Shown here in pieces: positions 1 through 11,154 of a stretch of 64,000 bases of DNA. Each line of letters opens with the position of its first letter. The first letter of the stretch is position 1. Where the stretch lies: the NCBI GenBank assembly GCA_016584495.1, contig WAID01000006.1, forward strand, positions 2,852,001 through 2,916,000, in the 5' to 3' direction. The translations under genes and the position numbers were made by a program. A model generated the notes under the pieces. That model worked only from the letters and a program-made list of their open reading frames with translations, made no database searches and was not told the origin of the DNA. The DNA is from Celoporthe dispersa. Lineage: Eukaryota > Ascomycota > Sordariomycetes > Diaporthales > Cryphonectriaceae.

Positions 1-587
1 CGGCAGACAACGAACGACTGACGGGCCTCCACGCGACACTCACCGGCGCAGGGAGCACCCCTACGATACCTGCCAACACCACCGTACCGACACTTGCTGA
101 TGCCCAAGCCAGCATCGACATCAGCTCCACGCCCGACTCCATCTTCATCTTCAAGCTCGTCCCTCCTCGAGCTGGTCTGTCCCGGGCTGTCAACTTCACG
201 AAGCCGACTGTCCATTACTTTGCCGTCCCGAACATCAAGCAGGGTAGGCTGTGGATGGCGGCTCTGATGAAGGCGACTATCGATCGCGACGACACGCAAC
301 CAATTGTGACAAGCTACCAGCAGAAGACCATCTCGCTGCAGAAGGCCCGCCAGATGCGCCACAGGCCCCCGGCGCTGATGAACCTTGACGAGAAGGTGGA
401 GGGCGATGAGGAAAAGAAGGCCGATGGCAAGCAGACAAATGGTGGCGGGCTTGGCATCTTCAACGGCACCGGCGAGGATAGCGCCATCTCGGGGCTCGAG
501 AAGCTCGGGCTGTCCAGGGTCGGGAGCGAGAGGAGCAAGCAGTTCGAGAATGGCGAGGCCCCAGCGAACCTGCCGATGAGCGCGTAG
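1..587 (+). CDS. C-terminal part of a Boi1/Boi2-type polarized growth protein (PH domain)
   Basis: The open frame enters from the left edge (codons in phase with position 3) and ends at TAG 585-587, so only the last ~194 codons are visible. The segment with FIFKLVPPRAGLSRAVNFTKP, then HYFAVPNIKQGRLWMAALMKATI, has the beta-strand/C-terminal-helix pattern of the end of a PH domain; the Trp of GRLWMAALM would be the conserved helix Trp. This matches fungal Boi proteins (SH3-SAM-PH), which bind acidic phospholipids and polarity GTPases at growth sites. The SH3 and SAM domains would lie outside the window. After the PH domain comes a charged, Gly/Ser-rich tail (DEKVEGDEEKKADGKQ) that looks disordered. 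Family assignment is from recognition; the PH fold is more certain than the Boi name. Confidence 0.75.
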   Translation, partial: ADNERLTGLHATLTGAGSTPTIPANTTVPTLADAQASIDISSTPDSIFIFKLVPPRAGLSRAVNFTKPTVHYFAVPNIKQGRLWMAALMKATIDRDDTQPIVTSYQQKTISLQKARQMRHRPPALMNLDEKVEGDEEKKADGKQTNGGGLGIFNGTGEDSAISGLEKLGLSRVGSERSKQFENGEAPANLPMSA

Positions 588-1792
588 TGGGAGCTCTGAC
601 AGCCACTGGCAGACCTACTTTCAATCCGAGTTGGTGGCCAGATGTGGAAATGGTATACTACTGGCCAGACGGCAAGATCTCTCTTCCTTTGAGCATCGAC
701 AAAGTGCACCACAATTTCCTTGTTGTACCGACACCTGAATACCCCTTTCCCTTTACAGACTACCGGTAATGGATGTTTCATATACCCCCTTCATTAATTT
801 TCGATTCTGTTACTACTCCTACTTCTTTACTTCTTTTCCGCGTGGCCACACCACCAGCAGAGGGACATTCGGAACAAGGGAATTCCGGGGGGCGGGGGGC
901 GTTCAGAAAGCTTGAGGAACCTCATCACCGTCAGCAAGGGAAGGAGAGGAGAGATGGATGGGCCTCCTGCTGCTTGGCCGTGACGATACAGGTGGACGCG
1001 CGACGAACATATGCGGGTTCTGCTTGTCTTAGGAGGTGACTGGCTGCTCGAGCTTTTATGATATGAGGCGCCAGCTCAGGAGCGGCGTCGCGGGATCCGG
1101 GGAATAGCTGGTCGTTACCTGAGATTGGTCGTGCGCGGGCGGGCGGGCGGTAGTGTCTACAATGAGTAGGGAGTAGCAATTAAGTGTCTTGAATGACAAA
1201 CTTTTTGACACTCGGGTCTTGTTTGTGTATGGTTTCTCGTGTTGTGTTGTCCGGTACTTCGAAAGGCTTGCATGACCTGACTGTGATCCTGCTACTTGAT
1301 ATCTTTGTGTTGGGAGCCTGGAGCGAGGGGCACCTTGTATTGATTCACCATCTTCGTCTCCTCCTCTCCGGAGGAGTAAAGCGGTCAAGATGAGCCAGAA
1401 TCCTCTGCTATCTGTATCCATTTGTTCAGCAATGTACCGCTTTCATCATTATCAACGTAGCCATCATTGAGGACCCTACTAGACAGCCTATAGCTATAGA
1501 CCAAAGGTGTAATGATATCTTACTTCGGACCAGTCGTACAGCAGGATCCCCTCGTCATAGTGCAGGACAGGAATGGAGTAAACGCAGCTGGACCCTTTTG
1601 GCTGTCTTTGGGGTCGTATGGGAGTATCAGTCCTCGGCCTCTCGAACGACCGTGTCGGCTTCTCCATCTCGCCGAGCAGCCGAGGTACGTAAATGATTAT
1701 TTATGAACCCAATTATATCTCCATACTTGCCATCTGCCTTCCACCAACCTTACAATCGTAACCTTCCAGCCTGTCTTCAATATCGCTCAGCC
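588..1792. other. Intergenic region without a supportable gene
   Basis: This stretch holds the 3' flank of the Boi-like gene and the 5' flank of the SnoaL-like gene. Short open frames exist on both strands, but none has recognisable domain content or an intron structure that extends it. Confidence 0.6.
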
Positions 1793-2331
1793 ATGACTGT
1801 AATCAACACACAGCACGCCAAGGACGTCCAGTCCATCAAGTCTCTGATCCAGGCGTTCTTCGACTCGATCAACGAAGCAGACACCAAGACCCTCCAGACC
1901 CATTTCTTCCCTTCTGCCGGCCTCACCATCGTCCGGCAGGACCCCCACTGCCGCCTGAACATTCCGATGCCGCCGCCGTCCCAGGGAGTCCTGGTACCAA
2001 GCTCACGGTACTGATTCGGACAGACATCGAGACCTTCACCAAGCTCATCGACGACGGCCAAAAGCGGCGAGAGGGCCAGCCACCCGGGCCCGTCATCCAT
2101 GAGGCGCCGGACTTGGAGGCGACGGAGGTGAAGGTCGATGCGCTGTTTGCGATGGCCTGGAGCCCGTTTACGGTCACTTTTGATGAAGAACTGCACCACT
2201 ATGGCACGTTTGTGTATACCCTGGGCAAGATGGGGGAGAGCGGGGCGGAGGAGTGGAAGATTGTGGGCTTGACGCAGAATTACAGGAGGACGCCGGGTTG
2301 GCCTGAGGGGCACGGGTCGAATCTTGTGTAA
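1793..2331 (+). pseudogene. SnoaL/NTF2-like small protein gene with a frameshift
   Basis: ATG at 1793 opens a frame reading MTVINTQHAKDVQSIKSLIQ and then FFDSINEADTKTLQTHFFPS. This is the helix-plus-strand start of SnoaL-like (NTF2-fold) proteins, small cone-shaped domains used as ketosteroid-isomerase-like enzymes or binding proteins. The frame is lost after LTIVRQDP. The downstream half continues in another frame from about 1945: GTKLTVLIRTDIETFTKLI, later HHYGTFVYTLGKMGESGAEE and WKIVGLTQNYRRTPGW, ending at TAA 2329-2331. The halves join if the five-C run at 1941-1945 had six C. No plausible GT-AG intron covers the junction. Either this is a recently broken gene or the consensus has lost one C. 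The intact product would be about 180 residues. Confidence 0.6.
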
Positions 2332-2868
2332 GCGTAACGTATTATGCTGGCGTTACGCCTGGTGATTTGGAGACCCATCGATGAGGCTTGTCGCCGCCTG
2401 CTATACAGTAGTAGCTGGCTTGGGTGACAGGGCGTCAATAGAACTGACAAGCCCTGCGATGTGCCCACACGAGACGTTGGTATTCTTTCGTCTCTCTCAT
2501 CATTGTTTCTTGTCAAATCGCCTATAGCATAAATCGTGACAGTTGGTAAGCGTGAGAGGCGGTAACGTCTGTGGGATTGAGCTTAAATAGAGGATATGGT
2601 ATCCGGAAGAGAGTGTGAAAACAATGATGTCTGCTATTGTTGACGATGGTAATGAGGAGTCAGTTCTTACAGTGGGAGTTAAGTGGTCCTGAACTTGGTG
2701 GCTCCTCCTTCTAGTGCCCACCAGCACAGCTGCAGCTGAGCCCTAAACCCAGAATGGCCGTTCCTAGGATGACCTCTGGCTCATTAAGGACTTACTTACC
2801 TACCAAGCTGATGTCCTTCCAGACCTTGAATGTTCTTCTTCCCTCGCGACAGAGCTCACAAAATCAAC

Positions 2869-5519
2869 ATGCCATCAGAGACTGGTTCCGAACAACCCAA
2901 GAAGAAACCGAGACTCGCCAAGTCATGTGCACAGTGTCGGAATAGAAAGATTCGCTGCGATCTACGCTTTCCTTGTGGGCCTTGCTTGAAATCAAGGGAC
3001 CGGCTGACCTGCGCGTACCGGAACAACCCCGGCGACCTCGGTGTTCCTCGCGCAGATCCATCAGCAGACGAGCAGACCGCCCCGGTTCCTCCTACGAATT
3101 CCGCTGCTCTGCATCATGAAACTAGGTCTGAGGTGTCAATTGGCTGTGGTGATCGTGGCTTTGCGGTGCCCGCCATCACCGGCCTTACCGCCGCTCCTCT
3201 CAGCAACGGCGCGGGACATGCTATCACAGAGCCCGAGGTTCCCTTGGAGAATGCCCTCCAGCGTCCCAGAATGAGTTAATTCTGAGGCTCGAAGAACGCA
3301 TCCGGCGTCTCGAGGACCAAGCGGCCAGTTCTCGTCCCGTTCCCAGTGATACAGAGACCACGGACGGTCTGCGAATACAGTCTACCAAACCCCGCCTGCG
3401 CTGCACACAGGACAAAGTCAGGATATTTGGTGAGACACATTGGGTTCATACTGCCGATAAGGTAACTAGAGCCCCCCTTATCCTAGGTTGTTCTCATTGC
3501 TAATGAGATTTTCCCACAAAAGGTCTTCAATTTTGCCTCTTTTGACACCGACGTGGAGCCAGACTTGGGTCAACACAGAGTGGATATGAAGAAGGCTTGG
3601 AAAGAGCTCAGAAGTCTGCGCCACTCCATGAAATCAGAGCTGCAGGCCGAAGGTCCGATAGACCCGTCAGATCTCAGTCTCTTTCCGCCGCGGAACGTCT
3701 GCGATGCGCTTGCAACACACTACCTACGGAAATTCGAGCGCATGTATCGCATCTTAAGTATGCAAAAAGTGAGGGAGCAGATTAGTCAGTTCTGGGAGAA
3801 CCCTCAATCCCTTCCTAAGGTCAGTATTACTTGTTCCGCTGCCTCCCCTCAGTGAAAACCTCCAATAAGTCACCTCGCCCTGTCTTCTGGCCGGAGTTTG
3901 GCTGTTGAATGTGAGACCAACTTGCTTGACCGGCAGCTATTTCGACAATATGTACACTCTTTATATCATTCTCACTTGAGATCATTATGAGGAACGTTCT
4001 GACTGATGTTGACCCGTCTGTCCACAGCCTTTTGCCGTGAAATATATCCTGATTCTAGCCACGGGAATGCCGTTTGCGTCCTTTGCTGGATGCATGGATC
4101 AGTCGACACGTCAAGCCAGACAATGGATCCACACGGCTCAGATATGGCTGGCCACGAACGAGAAGTTAACAATGAACTTGCAAGGTCTGCAGATCTTTTG
4201 CCTTCTCGTCATTGCACGCCAGGTGAATGGCCTCGGCCCCTCGCCATATTTCTCTACCGCTGCCTTACTCTCACTTGCCATGCGGATGGGTCTTCACGGG
4301 GACAAGGACTGCTTTCCAAGCCTCCCACGAGCACAAGCCGAGGTCATGGCTCGCCTGTGGTCAACCGTGGTTGAGCTGGCACTTGTTTCGTCGCTCGAAG
4401 ACGGCAACATCCCACCTGCGGAACTTACGCAAGACGACGTGAAGGGGCCATTGAACATAAACGACTCAGAGATGACTGATGAGCCTAGTCATGGGCGGTC
4501 ATACTCCCTAGGGGATCGAGTCACGGACACAACAGTCCACTTGGTCCTGCGGCAATCGCAGCAGCTACGGATTCGTGTCTTGGAAGTGGTCAACAGGACG
4601 GGGTCTCGGGCTGCATACAATACCGTCGTGGACCTCGCCAATCAGGTGCGAAAGGCTTGCTCAGAGGCATCGGCCTTCTTCGCCTCTCACTCAGGGGCAC
4701 TAGGTCCCGATGCAGATTTCAACCAAAAATACATCGATATGTATCTTCGCAAGCACATCCTCCTACTTCACCGGCCTTTCATGCTTGAAGCTCAGCATGA
4801 TCCGCGCTTCTACCTCTCTCGCAAGATTTGCCTCGAGACAAGCATGATCATGGCTTCTTACACAGACGAGCTGAACCTGCCGTCACCAATCATGAGCGAT
4901 TTTTCGAGTTTAATGGTCCATGGTTCCGGCCATTTGCGCGGCGGTCTGAGCCTCGACGTCATCATCACCCTTGCATTCGAGGTCAACGCACAGCTTCAGG
5001 AGGAGGTCAGTACTCTAGGTCCACTTTCAGGTGATCCGGCCCATCAGCTTGCCCGCCAGGCTCGAGAGCCTATGACGCGCCGACTAGAATACATTCAGAC
5101 GCAGCTGTATGAGATCATTGCCAAAGGAAACCCAACCCTTAAGAGGTTTGGCATTATTCACGCCTTGCTGGCTCAGATCAAGGCATTGGAGGCCGGCGAT
5201 AACGTGAAGACCGCATTCTTTGACGCCATCAAGGATGTTATGCAGAAATGCACCGAAGCACTTCAGGCGTATCTGGCTGGCCGCGAGACGACGGCGTTGG
5301 GCCCGGCTCGGCCACCTCCCCCGACTCTTGACGATCTTGACTTTGACCTTGGCGGCATGGTAAGTCTCTTGCCTGTGCTGAGCGGCGCTATGTAGAGCTT
5401 ACCCAGGCTCAGATGTGGTGATTGCGCTAATTAGTGTCCAGCTCGAGGATTCTCTGGATCCCTTACTTTTCTTCAACCCCGGCGCATACGAAGGAGACTC
5501 AACCGGGTTTGAGTTCTAA
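2869..5519 (+). CDS. Zn2Cys6 fungal transcription factor
   Basis: Nuclear DNA-binding regulator. The N-terminus carries a C6 binuclear zinc cluster, Cys20-x2-Cys23-x6-Cys30-x5-Cys36-x2-Cys39-x8-Cys48, preceded by a basic stretch (KKKPRLAK). A short coiled coil follows (NELILRLEERIRRLED), then a fungal_trans-type middle region with FAVKYILILATG and LLSLAMRMGLHGDKD. Proposed exons: 2869-3132, 3270-3461, 3523-3819, 4028-5359 and 5442-5519, giving 720 aa. The 61-bp second intron (GTAACT, branch-like GCTAATG) and the last intron (GTAAGT) are strong. The first (GTGTCA..CAG, 137 bp) is chosen because it is phase-compatible; a single-base error near 3260 is the alternative. The 208-bp third intron is rather long. 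An in-frame ATG at 2830 is an alternative start. Target genes are unknown; the nearest neighbour is the convergent SDR gene. Confidence 0.85.
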
Positions 5520-5882
5520 GTCGTCGACTCAACCCAGAAAGCCGAAGCGCATCAGAATGCGCGTTGCAACCGTGCAGACACAAGATGGTATACGGTCGGT
5601 ACAAACATCAAAGGTGGTCTCTAGTTATACTGCTTCAATGGAAGAGTACTAATTGACGATGAACTGAGGCCATATTGGCTGATCTCGAAGAGTAGATCAG
5701 CATCAAGGCGGACTGTATTACTACTCCGAATTATCAAGATTGCTCCGCAACAACTTATTGATCTCACCGAACAATACATTTATGCAAGCGCGTGTGTAAG
5801 TATTCCAGAGGTAGCATAGCAGATCAAACAGGTTTTGATATTCTGATATGGACGACTACTAAAGTGTAGGGCACTGCTCTGA

Positions 5883-7127
5883 TCAGTATACAAACTCTTG
5901 TCCCACCAGTTTCTCAGTCAACTTCCACAGCCTCTCCGCCTCGTTATCGTCACGAGCCCAGACCTTGACATAATCGGAAGTTGCCAGATCAGCGATCTGA
6001 CAATCGTGTACGAAGCCGCCATTGCGATCTGCTCTCTTCATATTAGCCTCTGACCGACCGAAAGGAGCTGCTGGTAGCATCTGGGCTCTTACGTTTCAAA
6101 TCAGGGCTGAACGCCGCAAAGACGTGATTAGCAGCACCGCACTCGATGCTCTTGAAGGTGAATATGCCTGAGAAGAGCAACCACCCCTCTAGATTCCCAA
6201 GCGAGCGGTCGACGGCAGCTACACGAAGCTTTAGTCCCTTCACCACATCATCTGCAAAAGGCGACGTAATGGTAGGAGAGGACAAGAAGCACTTACTCAT
6301 TTTCGGAAAGTCCACCTCTGTGTCGAGATGCGCGCCAAGAAGGGTGCCGCCGACCATTCCGGGGCAGAGGCTGTACGCCTGCAAGCCGTGTTTCTCACCC
6401 AGCTTTGTCGCCAAGCTGCGGGCGAAGAGAATGTTGGCCGTCTTGGACTGTCCATAAGCACGCCACTTATCGTATGTCTCGCCGTTCTACGGTGGCACAT
6501 ATGAGTATATAAATCTCTGGTTTAGGGCAGAGAAAGACAGTCTCTTGGGAGCTATCACCACTGGTTTTAACATACGCTGAAGTTGTAGTCGCCCCACCGG
6601 AAGGCCCCAGGACGGTGGCCATTGCTGCTCACGGGGACTATCCGGGGCGCTTCGGACTTGAGGATCTTGGACATGATCAGGTTGGTCAAGAGGAAGGGTC
6701 CCAGGTGGTTTGTGGCGAGCTGGCTCTCGAACCCGTCCGGCGATACCAAGTACTCACCACCCATGATGCCAGCGTTCAGCATGACGATGTCAACGTGGGG
6801 GACATCCTCATAGGACAGGAGGGCAGAGGCGGCCTCGCGGACGGAAGCCAGAGACATCAGGTCGACCTGGAGAACACGTGACTCTGCGGTCTTGATGGCG
6901 TCCGCTGTCTGTTGTGTCTTCTCGATGCTGCGACCGGCCAGGATGAGCAGGCGTGGCTCGGCGCGAGCGATACTCACGGCGAAGGAGTCGCCCATGCTGG
7001 TCAGAGAGGCGCCTACAACGAGGACGATCTTGTCCTTGATCTGGCTGCTGTACTTCTCGGCAAGATCAGCTGCAGTGGTGGTCGTGTCATAGGGCGCAGC
7101 ATTGAAGGCGGGAAGTTCAGAAGACAT
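5883..7127 (-). CDS. Short-chain dehydrogenase/reductase (SDR)
   Basis: NAD(P)-dependent oxidoreductase of the retinol-dehydrogenase/WW-oxidoreductase-like SDR group. Visible: a Rossmann start IVLVVGASLTSMGDSFAVSI (the usual TGxxxGIG is diverged), the LNAG segment (MLNAGIMGG), the catalytic-Ser region PVSSNGH, and the YxxxK motif in WRAYGQSKTAN, followed by LCPGMVGGTLLG. Four exons on the minus strand: 7127-6576, 6486-6297, 6251-6093 and 6028-5883, total 348 aa. Introns are 89, 45 and 64 bp with GTATGT, GTAAGT and GTAAGA donors. An upstream in-frame ATG (7139) would add four residues; the MSSEL start was preferred. The substrate cannot be told. It is convergent with the Zn2Cys6 gene, 363 bp apart. 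Confidence 0.87.
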
Positions 7128-8951
7128 GATGTTGGGCACTATCTGGCGACGGAGATGCTGTTACGGTCGAGGAGTCGGGCTGTCTGGACTCGCTGTCTAG
7201 TGCTAGATGGTGACAAAGGCGATGAGGAGAACCGAGAACATTTTCACAAGAACATCCGCTCATAGTCTTCCTTATTATACTCGTTGTCGAGGCATGCCTC
7301 AGGGGGGATGCGTCGGCGATAGGGCATGTCACAAGTGCGCGGCGTGGCGGATTTAAGTGGTCAGGAATTCTATATGAGCGCGGTCAGTATTGTGCAAGGG
7401 AGTAAGCATTGCGGAGTGAAGATTAGCATCCCTTCAGAGTTAGGCTCGATGTGGATTTGGCTGTCATCAGCCAAATGTCACCAGGACTACTCCAGCCAAC
7501 ACCGGCACTGGCAGAGAGACAGATCCTGCCTCATGGTTTGAAGTCGCCCATGTTTTCAGCAATATGCAGTGTTCCCATCTCATGCTTGCTCGACCCGAGC
7601 TACATCACGTACGATATTTTTCTTCATATCAATAATGGTATGTCTTTGGTCATGGAGACATCTCCCTCCATATATTTGTAGATACTTATCCTATCGGTCC
7701 ATCTTCTCATGTCAGTAATTCCGACAGATCAATAACAGAAAAGCTAAAGTTGCGTTTCGAAGGTGTTTCATTGTACACGATCAGAACAACCACCATTGAG
7801 TACGCTGGAGCCACGCAGGAAGTCTGGAAGATTGAATGGTAACATTGATAGGAAGGTAAAGACACGTAAGTAGCATTGTTACGAGGACTCGGAACATTGC
7901 AAGGGTCTTACAGGAAGTACCTGGTTTCTCAATTAAAGGAAGGCACTGAAGAACTTTCTAATTTACCTACATTAATAGTCGACCTTTCTGCCCACTCCAT
8001 CCTCCCTTTCTTCCCCCCTCATATGAACTTCGTATGCCTAGCCCCGAAGCTGCGGTGTAAATCAAGTCCACACTTTTAAACCACCGTTGCCAAGCGTCCA
8101 CGGGATCTACACAAGGCCTTACACAAGCGAACGGACTAAGTGAGTTCCCAGGACGTAGAAACGCTCTGTTCTGAGATTGTAGGCATGAAATATGATTAGC
8201 CATTGTAGCAATGAAGGACCATTGTCTGAAATGACTAATTTGTCTCATCACTAAAGGCATGGCGGAGAGACCATTTGCTTGGTGATCCAGATGTGTACAC
8301 CCTCACAGCAATGATTACTTCTGATCGAGCATGGTCTCGATGACTTGCTCACCCAATTTGGGTAAGCAGACTTGGCACTTGCCGTACCTAGGAATGCGAC
8401 AGGAATGTCAGATGGCCGGGGATGAGCACCTGTGCACCACAATCGATAACTAGATCTCGCTTATTTTCCTTTAATGTGGAAATATCTAGAAGACCCAGTC
8501 AAGAGAGAGCACTACACGGAGAGACTTTCACCGAATATTACATGCGCCCTTGTTTGGGAGCTCTGCACGCCGGGACAAGTCAAATAGGCTAGAAGGCATT
8601 AGCAAAATCATCAAGTATGCAAGAGTTTCAGACTTATGTCTTGAGAAGAGGGTGTGGATGGCTAGGCAGCTCGTATTTGTCCCAATTTTAGTACACGTGA
8701 CTCCTCCTTTTTGTAAAACTGACGGACCGATTCTCACATAGTAGTCTGACAAGGAAAACGAGTCCGACGGCTGAGACACACACCATAGCTACCTAGGTAG
8801 AGCAGAGCAGTTTGAGCTCGTCTTGCGTTGCTATTAAAGCATGGCCCTGTGCTCCTCAATCCAGGGGGTATTTTCAACATTGCAACAGCTTTGTTCATAA
8901 AAAGCCGCCTTACCTTATCGTCAACACGCTCTGTCCAAGTCGAAGCCGACC
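7128..8951. other. Intergenic region, no supportable gene
   Basis: Contains the promoter side of the SDR gene and the upstream region of the small secreted-protein gene. Only short open frames without domain content are seen. A TACCTAGG element lies near 8386 and a full palindrome at 8790-8799. Confidence 0.6.
8790..8799. repeat. Palindrome TACCTAGGTA upstream of the secreted-protein gene
   Basis: The perfect 10-bp palindrome TACCTAGGTA lies inside the 12-bp palindrome CTACCTAGGTAG (8789-8800), about 150 bp before the ATG at 8952. A second copy of the 10-mer is at 9780-9789, behind the same gene. A protein-binding role is only inference; this motif could also be a common dispersed sequence in the genome. 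Confidence 0.5.
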
Positions 8952-9522
8952 ATGCTCTCCAACTTGTGCCTCGTCACCCTCGTGTAAGCCCTTAGGTAGT
9001 GCGAAGGACTTGTCAATGATGACTGACAGACGATAAGGGGTGTCCTGGCCACCTTGGCCGAGGCGAGACGTCCACCGAAACCCACAAGACACCACTACTC
9101 GGGCATTACGACAACAACGACGACGGCAAGCGGTCCATGCCCGACCGTGACGGCCACGGGAACGGTCTGCTCGACCTGTATATTTCCAGATTGCGTCGAG
9201 CTTTCGACGATCACCAATCCTTGCGATTGCCCGACGTCCGTGGCGACGATCACACATGACTTTCCGTGCACCAGTGGTGGCTGTGTCACAGGCTGTGGAA
9301 CCCTGTACACAGTTCTCCCGACTTGTGTAAGTGCTTTCCGAGTTTCGTCCTTGCGCCTGTTGTGATGAACATAGTATGGAGGACCAGTCTGCATGCCCAC
9401 AGATTGTCACAACTCCGCCTTGCAACTTCCGTTCGAACATGCGGGTTCTGGCACAAGACTCAGCGGCTCAGAGATGGCTTCTTGTTCTGACCATACAGCT
9501 AGGCCTACTAACACGGCGATGA
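8952..9522 (+). CDS. Small secreted Thr/Cys-rich protein
   Basis: Model of three exons, 8952-8983, 9038-9326 and 9403-9522, giving 146 aa. The 54-bp first intron joins two pieces into one signal peptide, MLSNLCLVTLVGVLATLAEA, followed by a basic mature start (RRPPKPTRHH). The second intron has a GTAAGT donor and CCCACAG acceptor. The mature part is Thr-rich (ITTTTTTASGPCPTVTAT), then has regularly spaced cysteines (CSTCIFPDCVE, NPCDCPTS, CTSGGCVTGC). This is the style of fungal extracellular or cell-surface proteins and candidate effectors. No enzyme motif is visible. The C-terminal exon (residues about 108-146) is the least certain: it could end earlier or splice further. The first acceptor (AAG) is weak but is the one that restores the frame. 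Confidence 0.6.
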
Positions 9523-9779
9523 CCCTTTGGGGTCAACTTGTGTTTCGGCGGTGGTGGGTACATGTTCTCGTTCAGAGGTCTTCAGGCTCACTCGATAGCA
9601 CACCTAGCAATGGCTTTTCCCAGGTTGCGGTGCCGATTCCTTGTTTTAGTATCACCGGCAGATCTCCCTAGGTTGTTAGCGAAAGTGACGGCCGTCTACA
9701 AAGACATGGTAGAGAATCCCAGGACTTGACGCCATCCAACTGAAGGTAGCAGACGAGATCATTATCCAGGGAAAATACA

Positions 9780-9789
9780 TACCTAGGTA
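9780..9789. repeat. Second copy of palindrome TACCTAGGTA
   Basis: Same 10-bp perfect palindrome as at 8790-8799, located about 260 bp after the end of the secreted-protein gene, so the two copies bracket it. Confidence 0.5.
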
Positions 9790-9952
9790 GCATCAAGAAA
9801 GCAGCCATACTGACCGACTAAGTCCAAACTATTTGATCACAGAACGTGCCTGTAGCATGGAAAATTTGGACGCGTTACAATATTGATCATTCATGGCATA
9901 GTCCTCAACTGGGCTGTGGTGACAGTCGAGTCTAGAGGCTCTTAATCAATAT

Positions 9953-10678
9953 CTATCCTTCCACGGCGGCAACGGCCGCAGCATCACCTTTCAGCTCAGC
10001 TTCGTTGAACTCCTGGTCATGTTTCGGCAGCTCTAGATGGAATCTGTACGCTGGTGCCACCTCCACCTTGACCTCGCCATCTGGAAACCAGAGCAAGGAG
10101 ATGGCCCCCCGCTTCTTGTCGGCGCTGATGAAGTGCAGATGGTCGCCGGCCACGCTCACGTTCTGCATGTAGGCGGGCGAGCGGAAGCCAATGATGGTTC
10201 CCTCGATGGGCTCATCGAAGGTCTTGGACGTCTGGTGGGCGCCGACCTCTGAGAGACCTTCGTGGGGCTTGCTCTGCCCACCCACCGTCCGGACAGTGAC
10301 GCTCTTGAAAACACCATGTATACGGATGGCGAGATAGACATTATGGGCTTCCGGGAGGAGGAAGGCCAACAAGCCGTAGAGGTCGGCCTTGTCTGCTAGT
10401 ACGGCCCCGGTGGTCTGCTCTGGTTGGAAATGCGTGATCATGGCGAAGGGCGCTATGGCTTTGGAGCCTGGACTCACGTCGACGGATGTCACGGAGCCGT
10501 CGGACTTCATCTGGTAAGCCACGCCGTCCAGGATGATCATCTCGCCCACCATGTGCTGAAACGTGCCCAGGCCGTGGTCTCCGTGGCTGAGGAGGGTTGA
10601 GATTGGCAGGCCTTGGTCAGCCACGCCGTCCATCAGGGCGGACACGATGGAGTATTGGAATATCTCGTTTGGTGCCAT
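9953..10678 (-). CDS. Alpha-acetolactate decarboxylase (ALDC)
   Basis: Catalyses (S)-2-acetolactate to acetoin plus CO2. It is intronless, 241 aa, close to bacterial AlsD/BudA length; no targeting signal is seen, so probably cytosolic. Family signatures: EIFQYSIVSALMDG at the start, ISTLLSHGDHGLGTFQHMVG, GEMIILDGVAYQM, and the metal region DHLHFISADKKRG. In bacterial ALDC zinc is held by three His with spacings 2 and 11. Here His180 and His182 are present, but the third position (193) is Ile, because residues 192-198 read in a shifted frame (see findings). The start was chosen at MAPNEIF, where similarity begins; an in-frame upstream ATG at 10825 is less likely because that leader contains a (CT)n tract. 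It is divergent from acetolactate synthase and probably co-regulated with it. Confidence 0.87.
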   Translation of the reverse strand: MAPNEIFQYSIVSALMDGVADQGLPISTLLSHGDHGLGTFQHMVGEMIILDGVAYQMKSDGSVTSVDVSPGSKAIAPFAMITHFQPEQTTGAVLADKADLYGLLAFLLPEAHNVYLAIRIHGVFKSVTVRTVGGQSKPHEGLSEVGAHQTSKTFDEPIEGTIIGFRSPAYMQNVSVAGDHLHFISADKKRGAISLLWFPDGEVKVEVAPAYRFHLELPKHDQEFNEAELKGDAAAVAAVEG

Positions 10679-11154
10679 GACGAATGGAGAGAGAGAGAGA
10701 GAGACAGAGGAAAAGAGCTCTCGTCTGTGACCTTGGAGCGTTCCGTAATGAAAAAGATTGAGAGCTGACGACCAGCTGCGAAAAAGAGTTGCTGTCGTCG
10801 GGATAAGGAGCGGTCTGCGCACCACAAGGACGCGTTGAAAACTTATATAGTCCCAATACGATTGGTAAGGTAGAAGTCCAGAGGATGTATTAGTGGTAAC
10901 GCTTGAGGTATCTTGGGCAAACGAGGCAGGTGGAAGGGTCAGATGGTGACGCTGTTGAAGGAAAGAACTGAGCGCATTCTGCGATGGGAGGTCGCAGGCG
11001 GGAGAGGTTGGTTTGCTTAGTCATCCCGCCCGGCCTTACCTCGACGACGTCACAAAGTCAGTTTTTATATCTCACTACAGCTCAGTCTACACAGTTCACC
11101 ACACTTCAGAATTGCTCTGTCTTGATCCAGTCAAAAGGCCAAATTAACGGCAGG
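10679..11154. promoter_or_regulatory. Shared bidirectional promoter of the acetolactate decarboxylase/synthase pair
   Basis: The 476-bp interval separates the two divergent start codons. Toward the decarboxylase there is a TATATAA-type box near 10843-10850 (read on the minus strand) with an ATTGG (CCAAT) element just upstream of it, and a (CT)n tract directly before the ATG. Toward the synthase there is a TTTTATAT element near 11061-11068, about 90 bp before its ATG. Box assignments are by consensus only. Confidence 0.5.
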
